A stretch of 64,000 nucleotides of DNA from Pandoraea aquatica (GCF_902459565.1 NZ_CABPSN010000010.1:62001-126000); one strand, 5' to 3'; positions 1-8,092 are shown, numbered from the stretch's first letter. Made by a program: numbers and translations. Notes: generated by a model not told the origin, from the sequence alone.

Positions 1-307
1 GGACGTCCGGAGCAATGACGTAGGGCGTCTTGATGACTTCGCCGTACAGCAGCGAGACGAGCTGCCCGACATTGACGAACTGAAAATCAAAATCCCCGGC
101 TGACGCGCGGTTGGTGCGGCTGAGCGTTTGTGTCTTCCTAACTCCCTCCGACAGGGGCGGGCGGCGCTCGACGTTGTCCCAGACCTCTGGACCGTCATCG
201 TGAAGCGCTGGCCCTCGGTAGTCGATGGGTGCGGGCACGATACGAAGTTCGTCAGCGAATGTCTGAGCAGCGCCAAACAGTAAAGCGGTGACGATGATCG
301 GTTTCAT
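1..307 (-). CDS. Inovirus secretin (pIV/GspD-like), 5' part only
   Basis: The gene starts at 307 and runs off the left edge, so only about 102 N-terminal residues are seen. It begins with a typical signal peptide (MKPIIVTALLFGAAQTFA), and residues near 80-100 (FQFVNVGQLVSLLYGEV) look like the small N-terminal domain of type II/III secretion and filamentous-phage secretins. Such proteins form the outer-membrane exit channel for virions. Its ATG overlaps the Zot stop codon (ATGA), so it is translationally coupled to the assembly ATPase, as pI and pIV are neighbours in many inoviruses. It is too short for the open reading frame threshold used elsewhere and the secretin core domain lies outside the window, so the call rests on context plus the N-terminal pattern. 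Confidence 0.72.
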   Translation of the reverse strand, partial: MKPIIVTALLFGAAQTFADELRIVPAPIDYRGPALHDDGPEVWDNVERRPPLSEGVRKTQTLSRTNRASAGDFDFQFVNVGQLVSLLYGEVIKTPYVIAPDV

Positions 308-1362
308 TGCGTCTCTCCAAACAGGCGAGACGAGGGCTTCTGACCGGACCACGTTGTGACCACTTGGCCATCGACTTCGCCCATGACCGCAACGCCGCTA
401 TTGCGGAACACCAATGGAGATTCGACGCGCAGACGACCAGTGTTGTCGCTGAGCACGACGTAGCGCCTGCCTGCGACCGAATACTGTCCCGCGACCCTCC
501 ATCGCTCGCTGAACGATGGTAGGCGGGGTGTGTACTCCAACGGCATACCTGCCGGGGCAGATGGGGTTGCATCCGGGCTAGCCGCGCTGGTAGGCGGCTC
601 CTCCGTTTTCGGATGAAAGAACCGCCAAAGAAATACGCCGATGCCGATCCAGCAGCACAGGAAGAAGGCGGCCGTCATCCATAGCTTTGGGTTTCGAAGC
701 ATGTTCTGACGAGCATCTATCGCGCGCTCTTTCCCTTTGCCGCCTGCATAGGATTGATACAGCGGGAAGACCGCCTTGTCGTACGTCATCGTGCTGCTGC
801 CCAGTCGCGCAGCCTTCGTGAGCCTGCTACCACCAAACATCTCAAGACGATAGCGATTGCCCAGTCCCAACTCTTTGAGCTTCTTCGTGACGAACGTGAC
901 CTCAATCACTGAGCGCAGTTGCCGATGGAGATCCGTAATGGACTGGATCATCAGCGCCACATCGCAGGTTTGCCCGGTTTCGGGATGTGCATAATGCCGG
1001 TGCAGCCGGAAGAAGCGCATATGTTCCGGGCTGATCTTGTGCGAGACAGACCAGAACTCCCACGCTTCATCGATTGCCACCAGATCGCCCGCCTTGACGA
1101 GCGACTCAACGTCGGGCCTCGTCTCGTCGGGGAAGAAGTCAGCTTTGAGAACGTCCGAATTCGAAATCGGAATCACAGGCCCCAAGCTTTCCGGGTCCGC
1201 TTTCTTGACGTCCAAGCAGTAAGCGCGAATAGCGTCTGCGTCGATTCCGTCAATGTTGGTCACGACACGGCGACCAGCCAATACGGCGGGCACGATGACG
1301 CTGCTGACTACTTCATAGCTTTTCCCTGACCCCATCAGGCCGGTGTACGCGTTGATTGCCAT
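304..1362 (-). CDS. zot: Zot-like inovirus assembly ATPase (pI)
   Basis: A 352-residue protein with a Walker A motif at residues 8-15 (GLMGSGKS), a following P-loop domain (PF05707 type, zonula occludens toxin family), a membrane helix near residues 228-249 and a periplasmic tail. This is the pI layout: a cytoplasmic ATPase that drives virion extrusion across the inner membrane. The name Zot comes from Vibrio CTX phage; no toxin activity is implied here. It sits between the DUF2523 coat gene (5-bp gap) and the secretin (4-bp overlap), as expected for an assembly operon. Start at 1362 is an ATG that gives the canonical MAINAYTGLMGSGKS N-terminus. Confidence 0.93.
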   Translation of the reverse strand: MAINAYTGLMGSGKSYEVVSSVIVPAVLAGRRVVTNIDGIDADAIRAYCLDVKKADPESLGPVIPISNSDVLKADFFPDETRPDVESLVKAGDLVAIDEAWEFWSVSHKISPEHMRFFRLHRHYAHPETGQTCDVALMIQSITDLHRQLRSVIEVTFVTKKLKELGLGNRYRLEMFGGSRLTKAARLGSSTMTYDKAVFPLYQSYAGGKGKERAIDARQNMLRNPKLWMTAAFFLCCWIGIGVFLWRFFHPKTEEPPTSAASPDATPSAPAGMPLEYTPRLPSFSERWRVAGQYSVAGRRYVVLSDNTGRLRVESPLVFRNSGVAVMGEVDGQVVTTWSGQKPSSRLFGETQ

Positions 1363-1367
1363 AGCGC

Positions 1368-1667
1368 TTACCCGATGATCGGCAGCCGCCGAATGAGGAA
1401 CCGTGCTGCGACGGCGCTAATGACCATCGGAACGCCTTCCGAGACGGCGAACAGATCAAGCCAGTACCAGACGCCATCAGGGATGCCAGCGAAAGCCTCG
1501 TTGAGCGTGGAGACCTTCGGGAAGAAGCTGCTCGACTTGATGGCCGCGACGAGTTCGGTGACGACGTACCAGAGCGCGAAGAAGGTTGCCCACTTCACAA
1601 CCGACGAGCGGAACATGAAGCCGAGCAGGGCGTTCAGCGCGAAGCCGATGATGGTGAATAGCGGCAT
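1368..1667 (-). CDS. DUF2523-family inovirus minor coat protein (pVI-like)
   Basis: A 99-residue, very hydrophobic protein with about three membrane segments (residues 2-18, 25-45 and 70-93) and no charged domain of any size. DUF2523 proteins of this size lie between the adsorption protein and Zot in inoviruses of beta- and gammaproteobacteria and take the place of pVI, which caps the virion end with pIII. The gene lies 7 bp after the adsorption gene and 5 bp before zot, so it is in the same operon. Sequence match is by pattern and position, not by alignment. Confidence 0.82.
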   Translation of the reverse strand: MPLFTIIGFALNALLGFMFRSSVVKWATFFALWYVVTELVAAIKSSSFFPKVSTLNEAFAGIPDGVWYWLDLFAVSEGVPMVISAVAARFLIRRLPIIG

Positions 1668-1674
1668 GGCGATC

Positions 1675-3336
1675 TCAGGCAGACAAAATAATCAGAAGCG
1701 CCATGATTGCGAACGCAGCAAGCATGACCTGGCGGAGTTGTGGTCCGATGCGCTCCGCGATTTCACAGTGCGCGTCGATTGGGATCGAGTGATCGAAGAC
1801 ATTGATGGTCGTGCGCGGGCAGCTTCCGCCGTGTGACGGCATCGTCCATGAGTTGAAATCGGACGTGAGGCCGACCAATGGGTCGAGAATCATTTGTGCG
1901 GTGGGCGGTTCTTCCAGTTTCGGCGGAGCGACTTCTGGCACATCACCCAACTCGACTTCGACTTTGACCCGATTGCCGATGTCGACAGTTGGACGATTGA
2001 TGACGTTGACGTCCTGCACGCCGTCGGTGTTCTTATCGCGGTTCTTGCTTGGATCTGTCGCTTCGTCGGGATCTTTCGCCTTGTCCGGATTCGGTTCTGT
2101 CACGGGCTTAGGCCGTACTTGCGGATCGGTTTCCGGGTCTATCTGTGGGGTCGGATCTTGTCTTGGTCGGATGCGCGGTGATATCGGTACTTTCTTATCG
2201 CCCGGCGGATTGGCGGGTTCGATCACATCTCCGATGTATGGAACCTTGCGCGGATTCTGCTTAATCCAGATTTCAACCTCTTCCTCAGTGACTGGCTCCG
2301 TGTCCCGGTAGGGCAGCCCCACGTAGTTGGCCGTTTCCGCTGCCTGCTGCCAAGACTCATCGATGATCTCGGCAAGCGTCTTGGGGCTGATCGGCATTTT
2401 CAGGATGCTGCTGTTCATGTCCGCAACTGCCGCATCCAGATCGGGATACACCTTCGCCATCCTGACCCGATTCAATCCGTGAAAAGCGTCGCGGGTAATG
2501 CGGAACACATCCGGATTGAGCTTTAGCGTGACCCACTCGTATTTTTCGAGGCAGGAGGGCGGAGCGTTCCGGCAAAAGAGATGCTTGTTGGTCCACATGC
2601 GTTCAGCGAAGCCCGCGAATTCGCCATCGGCGTCAAATGTCTCGATGATTCGCAACTGCGGGTCTGGATCGCCTGGGCCGAACTCCCAACGCGTCCGCAG
2701 TTCTTCTAGCTCTGCGATTGAGTTAAGCGGGATGCGGATGGCGTGCTCTGAATACTCGACAGAGATACCGGTGGACACCGACGGGGCTAGCGGGAATTGG
2801 TGGCACGCGACCTGTGTGCGCTCTGGCGAGCATCCGGGCGTCCGATAGACGTGTGCGCCGAGGCGTCTCAGGCGCTCGAAAAGCGGTTCGCCAGTGGGGG
2901 AGGTTTCAACTCCAGAGTAAGGCGGCAACGTGACGGGGTTTTTCTGAGGAACCTTGCTTACCACTGCGATGGAACCATCGTATGTCTGCCCGATGGCGAC
3001 TTCGGAGGCCCCCAGTGTCGCAATCAACTGAGTGCCCATGCCACCGATGCCGAGTCCCACGAGGATCGTTAACCAGACCGGAGCACCTGCGAGCGACATA
3101 CCAACACCGGCGGCCGTCGAGACCACATTAAGTGCCGTGCTGTTTGCGGAGATGGTTTCCAGAGTGGCGATGACGCGAGCATCGTTGGCCGCAAAACCTC
3201 GAGATGCGGCAATACGCGTGATGACACCGGCTATTGCGCGATTCATCGCGAAGTTGGCAACAGGAAGCGCTTGCGCTGCGGCGGGTTGCTGCGAAAGAAG
3301 CGTCAGGAGAGCGAGTGCGACTAACGTTCGCTTCAT
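1675..3336 (-). CDS. TspB/pIII-like phage adsorption protein
   Basis: A 553-residue protein from the start at 3336, chosen because GAGGGG lies 6 bp upstream and it gives a clean signal peptide (MKRTLVALALLTLLSQQPAAAQA). The N-terminal half is a putative receptor-binding region; residues around 390-450 form a Pro/Asp/Lys-rich linker (repeats such as DPETDPQVRPKP and DKAKDPDEATDPSK); the C-terminus has a Cys pair region and ends in one membrane helix (MLAAFAIMALLIILSA). That layout is the TspB family (PF05616), the pIII equivalent of Neisseria and Burkholderia inoviruses. An in-frame ATG two codons upstream (3342) overlaps the stop of the 28-residue gene and is the other possible start. Confidence 0.85.
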   Translation of the reverse strand: MKRTLVALALLTLLSQQPAAAQALPVANFAMNRAIAGVITRIAASRGFAANDARVIATLETISANSTALNVVSTAAGVGMSLAGAPVWLTILVGLGIGGMGTQLIATLGASEVAIGQTYDGSIAVVSKVPQKNPVTLPPYSGVETSPTGEPLFERLRRLGAHVYRTPGCSPERTQVACHQFPLAPSVSTGISVEYSEHAIRIPLNSIAELEELRTRWEFGPGDPDPQLRIIETFDADGEFAGFAERMWTNKHLFCRNAPPSCLEKYEWVTLKLNPDVFRITRDAFHGLNRVRMAKVYPDLDAAVADMNSSILKMPISPKTLAEIIDESWQQAAETANYVGLPYRDTEPVTEEEVEIWIKQNPRKVPYIGDVIEPANPPGDKKVPISPRIRPRQDPTPQIDPETDPQVRPKPVTEPNPDKAKDPDEATDPSKNRDKNTDGVQDVNVINRPTVDIGNRVKVEVELGDVPEVAPPKLEEPPTAQMILDPLVGLTSDFNSWTMPSHGGSCPRTTINVFDHSIPIDAHCEIAERIGPQLRQVMLAAFAIMALLIILSA

Positions 3337-3338
3337 CG

Positions 3339-3425
3339 TCATCCCCTCAAACCTTGTACGACTGCCCATCCGCATACGATTCCCCAAATGAAGAAAGCCA
3401 GATCCCACAGTTCTTGCGACGGCAT
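3339..3425 (-). CDS. 28-residue single-helix protein, likely pVII/pIX-type minor coat
   Basis: This small gene reads MPSQELWDLAFFIWGIVCGW then AVVQGLRG and stop. It is one membrane helix with an acidic N-terminus and a basic C-terminus, the size and shape of M13 pVII/pIX (32-33 residues), which start virion assembly. It lies between the major coat gene and the pIII-like gene, where such a gene is expected. Its stop TGA (3341-3339) overlaps the ATG at 3342, so it is coupled to the adsorption gene. An AAGGGA motif lies about 14 bp upstream of the start, which is a little far. No sequence identity is claimed. Confidence 0.62.
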   Translation of the reverse strand: MPSQELWDLAFFIWGIVCGWAVVQGLRG

Positions 3426-3521
3426 GTTGTTTGGCGGTGTCCCTTGCTAGTGATGCAATGCGCAGCAATTCACGGCCGAGCGTCCGACACGCGTGCTAGG
3501 ACGCTCGGCCTCACGTGGTGC

Positions 3522-3767
3522 TTACCCCTTGATCACGGAGAGGACGATCTTCGCTCCGCGCAGCGTGCCGTACACCGTGGCCAGTGCCAATGCGACGGCA
3601 AGGATTGCAGTGGATGTCGAACCCATACTGATACCCGACGTCAGTGCGGAAAGGTCCGGGCCAGAGGCCTCTCCCGCAGCGTTAGCAAAGCAAGATGCAG
3701 TAGCAAGTGCGACGCCGATGGTTGCTCGTGCACTGGTCGAGCGGAGGTGTTGAAGTGCTTTCTTCAT
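3522..3767 (-). CDS. Inovirus major coat protein (pVIII-like)
   Basis: An 81-residue precursor starting at 3767. A basic signal sequence (MKKALQHLRSTSARATIG...) is followed by a signal peptidase site near ANA|AGEASGPD around residue 31. The mature ~50-residue protein has an acidic start, one hydrophobic helix (TAILAVALALATVYGTL) and a basic C-terminus ending KIVLSVIKG, which is the pVIII pattern: acidic outside, basic tail facing the DNA. It lies upstream of the minor coat and adsorption genes. A longer reading from 3869 exists but destroys the signal peptide. Confidence 0.88.
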   Translation of the reverse strand: MKKALQHLRSTSARATIGVALATASCFANAAGEASGPDLSALTSGISMGSTSTAILAVALALATVYGTLRGAKIVLSVIKG

Positions 3768-3814
3768 AGGTGTTTCCTCAAGTTGAAATGCCGGGAGGCG
3801 CCCGGCGCGCTGGC

Positions 3815-4090
3815 TCACCCTCGGCGGATAAAGCCGAGCAGTGCGCCCACATGGGCACTCACGAACCACAGTCCGACGACGGTTGTGAATGCCAGTGCCC
3901 AGAAGCCCGCCAGTTGGGCGGTATCAAGTGACGTGACGGGCGAGTTGATAAGAGCGGTCTTCGGATCGACCGAGACCACGGTGAACTGCTGTCCGTCTTG
4001 TGGCGGGCAGAGCTCACGGTCAATTGCAGTTGCTGCAATGAATGGACGGGAGGGCTTGCAAGCCAGCACACGGATGCCGTGGTCTGTCAT
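3815..4090 (-). CDS. Small single-helix inovirus protein, unknown role
   Basis: A 91-residue protein from the ATG at 4090, which has GCGGGA about 8 bp upstream and overlaps the stop of the preceding gene (ATGA). The N-terminal 55 residues are soluble and contain two Cys; residues about 62-83 form one membrane helix (AQLAGFWALAFTTVVGLWF) and the tail is basic (GFIRRG). It lies directly upstream of the major coat gene. It could be a virion minor coat or an inner-membrane morphogenesis protein. No family recognised. Confidence 0.6.
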   Translation of the reverse strand: MTDHGIRVLACKPSRPFIAATAIDRELCPPQDGQQFTVVSVDPKTALINSPVTSLDTAQLAGFWALAFTTVVGLWFVSAHVGALLGFIRRG

Positions 4091-4392
4091 GCTTGCGTCC
4101 CGCATGTGCGTTGTTGGTGCTTCGCCAAGCGAATCCACTTCGGAAGCAAACGCCCGTCGTAGTTCCTGATTCGGGCGACTAGCGAGCGCAAGGACTTGCA
4201 CACAAACTGAACGCCATCTGGACGCGTCCAGATGAAGCCCTTTCCAACCTTGATCAAACGACGCAGTGGTAACTTGAGGCGCATCTGGCACCACGGCCGA
4301 CAAGGCGTCGGATGTACGCGTGGCGCACGCCTCGACTTAGGGCGTGCTGGGCATGAGCCGCCGAGCAGGCTGAGTGATAACTGCTGGAACAT
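4087..4392 (-). CDS. Small basic inovirus protein, unknown role
   Basis: A 101-residue, strongly basic protein starting at the ATG at 4392 with GGGGGT 5-6 bp upstream; a longer reading from 4404 would need ATT. Its stop overlaps the start of the following gene (ATGA), which supports translation of both. It lies between the ssDNA-binding protein and the coat cluster. The Arg/Lys-rich centre (RLKLPLRRLIKVGKGF) suggests nucleic-acid contact but no domain is recognised. Confidence 0.5.
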   Translation of the reverse strand: MFQQLSLSLLGGSCPARPKSRRAPRVHPTPCRPWCQMRLKLPLRRLIKVGKGFIWTRPDGVQFVCKSLRSLVARIRNYDGRLLPKWIRLAKHQQRTCGTQA

Positions 4393-4509
4393 CGCAACCC
4401 CCAATATCGATCACGGCTGTATAGCGGTGACCATATGAAAAATGCGGCGGGGGGCCGGATGTTTGAAACGAGGAGCGCGTCTAGATGACGCAGTGAAACG
4501 TGGACGCCG

Positions 4510-4818
4510 TCAGGCGGTCGGTTTGCTGGAAGCGGTGGCGCGCGTATTACTTGCGTAGGGGTGCAGCGCTACAATGCGCGGAACCAAGTGACCATCCATC
4601 GACTGGGTGAAGGCGAATTCCGCGAGGTATTCGCCTTTGGTCGTTTCTTTGAGACCGTCGGGCAGCATGACGCGGCCAACTACGGCCTGATCGCCTTCGC
4701 TCGTCGATTGGTAGAGCACGCACTGTGCGGTGCGCATATCGTATGGACGGCCAGTCTTGCTAGAGATGCCTTCGAGTCGCGTGACGTCGATGATGATGAG
4801 CTTTTGCTTGCTGGTCAT
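4510..4818 (-). CDS. Inovirus ssDNA-binding protein (gpV/RstB-like)
   Basis: A 102-residue protein beginning MTSKQKLIIIDVTRLEG at 4818, with GGAG 7 bp upstream. Its beta-rich, acidic-to-neutral sequence with IDVTRLEGISSKTGRPYDMR is typical of the small single-stranded DNA-binding protein that coats inovirus progeny strands and follows the regulator in this phage group. The C-terminus (ASNTRATASSKPTA) is a flexible tail. It is the first gene of the leftward structural operon; the region to its right carries the divergent regulator. Confidence 0.75.
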   Translation of the reverse strand: MTSKQKLIIIDVTRLEGISSKTGRPYDMRTAQCVLYQSTSEGDQAVVGRVMLPDGLKETTKGEYLAEFAFTQSMDGHLVPRIVALHPYASNTRATASSKPTA

Positions 4819-4934
4819 AAGGTCTCCGCTTGCAGTGAACGGTAGGCAAATCACCTGCACTACCGATGCCTAGAAATTAGACACGCCTAAAGTATAGGTA
4901 TCGATGTCTGGAACGTATTTGGGGAAATTCCGAT

Positions 4935-5213
4935 ATGCGTGAGCGTATCTGCGAGCTCATCGAGCACGTCACCGCCCCTGACCGATGTTGGCGAGAAATG
5001 GAGGGCTTCACGGGCATTCCGTCGAAGCGATGGCAGAACGTTGCCCGTGATCTCCAGCGCCCGACATCTGAGATGATTGAGGCAATTGGCCTGATCTGGC
5101 CGCAGTTCGCGTTCTGGTTAGTTACGGGACGTACGGACGAAGCGAGTGGGCATATCTCGCCCGCGCTGGAGCAAACGGCTCGGGACTTAAGCAATCGTCG
5201 GAAGGCTGGGTAG
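4935..5213 (+). CDS. Small phage regulator, divergent from the structural operon
   Basis: A 92-residue protein. Residues 27-66 (GIPSKRWQNVARDLQRPTSE...IWPQFAFWLVTG) fit a helix-turn-helix fold of a type common in phage-borne DNA-binding proteins of Burkholderiales that end with a WLVTGRTD...GHISP stretch. It is transcribed away from the ssDNA-binding gene, with about 115 bp between them, the position of the RstR-like repressor in CTX-type inoviruses. The role as repressor is inferred from position. Confidence 0.6.
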   Translation: MRERICELIEHVTAPDRCWREMEGFTGIPSKRWQNVARDLQRPTSEMIEAIGLIWPQFAFWLVTGRTDEASGHISPALEQTARDLSNRRKAG

Positions 5214-5573
5214 TCGCAGCCAAGGTTCTAAACCGTTGGATGCAGCGGCGCAAGCCGCGATAACGTTTCATGAAAGCGTCCCCATCATCGCGTTGCGGTG
5301 TGCTATGCCGATTCGGTATTGGGGGCGACTGGCAGTTGTTCTACTTGATGTCGTCGCTTTACGTTGGAAGGTGTACGGCGAACGCTGTGTGGTGCTGCAA
5401 ACCCATCAGCGTTCTACGCGGTTGAGCCGCTAAGGAAAACAGCAAGATCGTTCATCGGCTCCCGGCAAACTGCCGGTTAGAGATATCGCGGGCCTTCGAG
5501 ACTGCTATTCGGTTGTTGTCGGGCTCGTGGGTCGGCATCGCATCGTGCTGCATTTAGGGGCGCAGAATGCAAA
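5214..5573. other. Non-coding stretch inside the prophage
   Basis: No convincing gene is seen. A 65-codon reading frame at 5236-5433 on the + strand has no ribosome-binding site and no protein-like composition. A short perfect hairpin (CCGGCA/TGCCGG, loop AAC) lies at 5462-5476. Confidence 0.5.
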
Positions 5574-5596
5574 ATGCCTCTCGCAATGAGAGGCAT
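5574..5596 (-). terminator. Hairpin terminator of the 82-residue gene
   Basis: A perfect 9-bp stem ATGCCTCTC/GAGAGGCAT with loop GCAAT. Read on the minus strand it is followed by TTTT and lies 26 bp after the stop of the gene at 5623-5871. Confidence 0.6.
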
Positions 5597-5622
5597 CAAG
5601 TACGTAGTGAAGCGTAACGACT

Positions 5623-5871
5623 TCAAGAAAGCAGGAGCGGTGCGTTTCCTGCAAAACTCAGATCGTCATCTAATTGCTGCGTTACATCGAGAACCTCGTC
5701 TGCGAGGTCGCCCAACTGCTCGAAGTATGCGCTGGCGAATTCCGAGGGAATGGCTTCCGCACTTTCTTGATTGGCCGCGACCATGCAAAGCGCGACGAGT
5801 CGTTCGGAGAGGCAGTGCAGCTTGTCGAGGGAATCGCGAACTGCGACAGGAGTAGATACGAGAGAGGTCAT
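5623..5871 (-). CDS. Hypothetical 82-residue protein
   Basis: An acidic, helical protein (MTSLVSTPVAVRDSLDKLHC...) with three Cys/Met-rich helices predicted by eye and no membrane segment. Codon use and a downstream hairpin support it as real. It has no recognised domain; it sits at the right-hand end of the prophage and may be a phage accessory gene or belong to the island. Confidence 0.5.
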   Translation of the reverse strand: MTSLVSTPVAVRDSLDKLHCLSERLVALCMVAANQESAEAIPSEFASAYFEQLGDLADEVLDVTQQLDDDLSFAGNAPLLLS

Positions 5872-6305
5872 GCTGTGTCCTCATGCTAACCGTTTCATTC
5901 CTGCCCCTCGTTAGACGAGAGGGGGTGGGCAGGCACTGGACTGGGTTAGCGGACCGCTGATCAGTCGGATTGGGCGGCACACCCGGAGGTGTCCCAGCCC
6001 AGGCCTGCCCGTTGGTTTTCGCGGGCATGCATGAGACCGCACACGAAGCCGCGATGCGTTGCGGCTGTGTGCCCGGACAGATCAATCGGGCCGCTAAGCC
6101 CGGCCACGTTTGGGGCGTGACGAGGATAAGCTTACAGAGACCACTCGCATGCAACAAGAACGCGGGCGGCAAATTATGTGTGATGGGCAGGAATTCGGAA
6201 TGGTCTTAGGCGAAGGTAAGGATATTTCCCCCGCAAGCGCTATTTGCGTTCCAGTATTGAGGTTACGCAAAGTTTTCGGCCGTCTTCTCGAAGCGCTTTT
6301 TTTAC
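5872..6305. other. Intergenic region with two hairpins, possible phage ori or end
   Basis: No gene is supported here. Two stem-loops lie close together. One is at about 5973-5993 (GGCACACC/GGTGTCCC with one mismatch). The second is at 6039-6072 (GCACAC-AGCCGC against GCGGCT-GTGTGC, with a 2-nt bulge). Structured non-coding DNA of this kind is typical of inovirus intergenic regions, but no origin or dif/att consensus could be identified. Confidence 0.35.
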
Positions 6306-7343
6306 TCAGGCTGCGTATGTGTCCGCAGCGGTGCGATTCAGAATGTCTTGAATGGCCCCGCATCTAAGCATCAACTCGTCGAACGCCACGTTGCTCTCGA
6401 CCAGAACGTCGTCTTCAATCATGGCGCTGTAGTCCCTCGCAAGCGCGTCCTTCGCAGCCCCGTCAGGTACGATTCGCAGGCCTCCTGACACGGCGTGTCG
6501 ATAGTCGATGATGTTTCCGTTGGCGTCTTTCTCGATGAAGAAACAAGACTTGTGATCAGCCACCATCGACGCGACACCCATGTCCGCTAGAACTTCATCG
6601 AATTGATTGCTGGCGGCAATCGACATCAAGTCGTGCCAGTGGCGCGCATAGCGCTCACCTCGGATTCGTCCTTGCGCGCAAAAGACATGAGCGGCGGTCG
6701 CTTTTTCCCAGAACGTCCGGGACAGATTCATCACGAGCGGCCTCGCATCAGGGAATGAAACGCCATCCAAAACCCTGTCCATGTAGCATTGCACGGACAT
6801 TTCGGTGTGAGGCTCACCAGTTGCTCGTCCGCCGAATTCCAGTCTGACGACTGGAGCGACATACCCCGTGCCGCTTGCAAGCGCAGGGTAACTGAGCAAA
6901 ACGGTGTCCATGTCGTCTTCGGCAAGCCCGACTGTTGCGTCGAGTCCTTCGCGGGCGAGGCCGTCGCTGATAACGGGGAGCACTTGTTCGTTGATCCAGG
7001 TAGGAAGCGCGTGCCGGACGGCGGTTGTCCATTTGCTGGACTGGCTGCGGCTTGATGGAAGCGACACGCCCTCCGGGACTAGATCCGGAATCAAGCGGCG
7101 GATGTCATACGTGAGATCAACGTCTTCGGAAAAGCGATCAATGAGTTTGTACGCCTTGGATAGGGACGTTCCGCCCTTGAACGTGAGATCCGTCGCCAAC
7201 GCAGAAGTGAACAACGCGCGCAAGACCCACACAACCCATACGTCCTTTTCCAGCAGATGAGTGGGCCTGCCTGTTTGTGCGCTGGAAAAAGCTAATGCTT
7301 CGTACTGTTCGTCTGTGCTGAGATCAAAGTAATACTCAGCCAC
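6306..7343 (-). CDS. abiEii: AbiEii-type nucleotidyltransferase toxin
   Basis: A 345-residue protein of the AbiEii/DUF1814 family (PF08843). The nucleotidyltransferase core is visible as LTFKGGTSLSKAYKLI followed by RFSEDVDLTYD, which supplies the GGTSLSK loop and the DxD metal-binding pair. Family members (MenT, AbiEii) transfer nucleotides to tRNA or other targets and cause growth arrest, acting in abortive infection. Its start overlaps the end of the upstream antitoxin gene by 8 bp, so the pair is a bicistronic type IV toxin-antitoxin unit. Confidence 0.88.
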   Translation of the reverse strand: MAEYYFDLSTDEQYEALAFSSAQTGRPTHLLEKDVWVVWVLRALFTSALATDLTFKGGTSLSKAYKLIDRFSEDVDLTYDIRRLIPDLVPEGVSLPSSRSQSSKWTTAVRHALPTWINEQVLPVISDGLAREGLDATVGLAEDDMDTVLLSYPALASGTGYVAPVVRLEFGGRATGEPHTEMSVQCYMDRVLDGVSFPDARPLVMNLSRTFWEKATAAHVFCAQGRIRGERYARHWHDLMSIAASNQFDEVLADMGVASMVADHKSCFFIEKDANGNIIDYRHAVSGGLRIVPDGAAKDALARDYSAMIEDDVLVESNVAFDELMLRCGAIQDILNRTAADTYAA

Positions 7344-7932
7344 GCAACGACTCCTGTCCTATTGCCTTCGCCATCCATGATGGAAGAACCGCGCGTGCGG
7401 ATGTGAGCGTATTCCAATCGTCGGCCGACAATCGCTTATGAAGCGCGCTTAACGACTTGGTCACGTGAGATTGGCCCATCCACGCGAGAGCGCGTACTGC
7501 GTCTCCCGCCGGTCCGCTTCCCAGTGCAAGCATCCATTGAGGTGCATGCTTTATTGCTACCACCGACCGTCCGAGCCGAAATTTTCGGCTCCGCCCAGAC
7601 GAAAGAAATACCTCGCGAGTCGGGACCTGCTGTGTAAGTCCGAGGGCATTTGCCGAATTTGCGCCATGAGACACCACGATTTCGCCCGATTTTTCCGCGA
7701 ATGCTCGTACAACCTTTTCGGGGGAGGGCGGACGGGTTCCAAACCTGCTCGAAATCGGCGAAACGTACACCCCACGGGCCACCCGCAGAAGCTCACCAGA
7801 TTTCGTCAGACGCGAAAACGCCTGATCGATAGCCGCACGACTCCCCAAATGCAGGAATTCTTTAGGCGAAAGCACGTCGCCCTCAGAAAGCGAGCTGGCG
7901 TGCAGGCGAATGGTTTCGGGTAGCTTAGTCAT
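7336..7932 (-). CDS. AbiEi-like antitoxin/transcription regulator (DUF6088-type)
   Basis: A 198-residue protein from the ATG at 7932, chosen for GGAG 7 bp upstream; an in-frame ATG-like start at 7977 would lie inside the palindromic operator. The N-terminus is a winged helix (LSPKEFLHLGSRAAIDQAF...SGELLRVARGVYVSP) typical of AbiEi and DUF6088 antitoxins, followed by the C-terminal domain (VSHGANSANALGLTQQVPTR). It should autorepress the operon and neutralise the toxin encoded just downstream. Confidence 0.85.
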   Translation of the reverse strand: MTKLPETIRLHASSLSEGDVLSPKEFLHLGSRAAIDQAFSRLTKSGELLRVARGVYVSPISSRFGTRPPSPEKVVRAFAEKSGEIVVSHGANSANALGLTQQVPTREVFLSSGRSRKFRLGRSVVAIKHAPQWMLALGSGPAGDAVRALAWMGQSHVTKSLSALHKRLSADDWNTLTSARAVLPSWMAKAIGQESLRG

Positions 7933-7947
7933 CGAGGAGCTCCATTT

Positions 7948-7976
7948 TGTCAGATATTGTACTCCAGTTTCTGACA
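7948..7976. promoter_or_regulatory. Palindromic operator candidate of the AbiE pair
   Basis: Inverted repeat TGTCAG...CTGACA with a 17-nt centre, lying 15-44 bp upstream of the antitoxin start. AbiEi antitoxins bind inverted repeats overlapping their own promoter, so this is the natural candidate operator. Confidence 0.5.
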
Positions 7977-8092
7977 TTCAACCCAAAGCTTCCGACTCGT
8001 AGTGCTCGCTCGCCTGCTTTGCGACTTACGCGAGTGAGGTCATTGCGCTCGGCATCCTAATTTTTCGGTTTTCCTCGAATTTTTCCGTGGCG

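Noticed and set aside
5236-5433. A 65-codon ORF after the phage regulator
   Set aside because: No ribosome-binding site and no protein-like pattern.
5872-6305. Search for a dif-like or tRNA att site at the prophage border
   Set aside because: No convincing XerCD dif consensus or tRNA 3' end was found.
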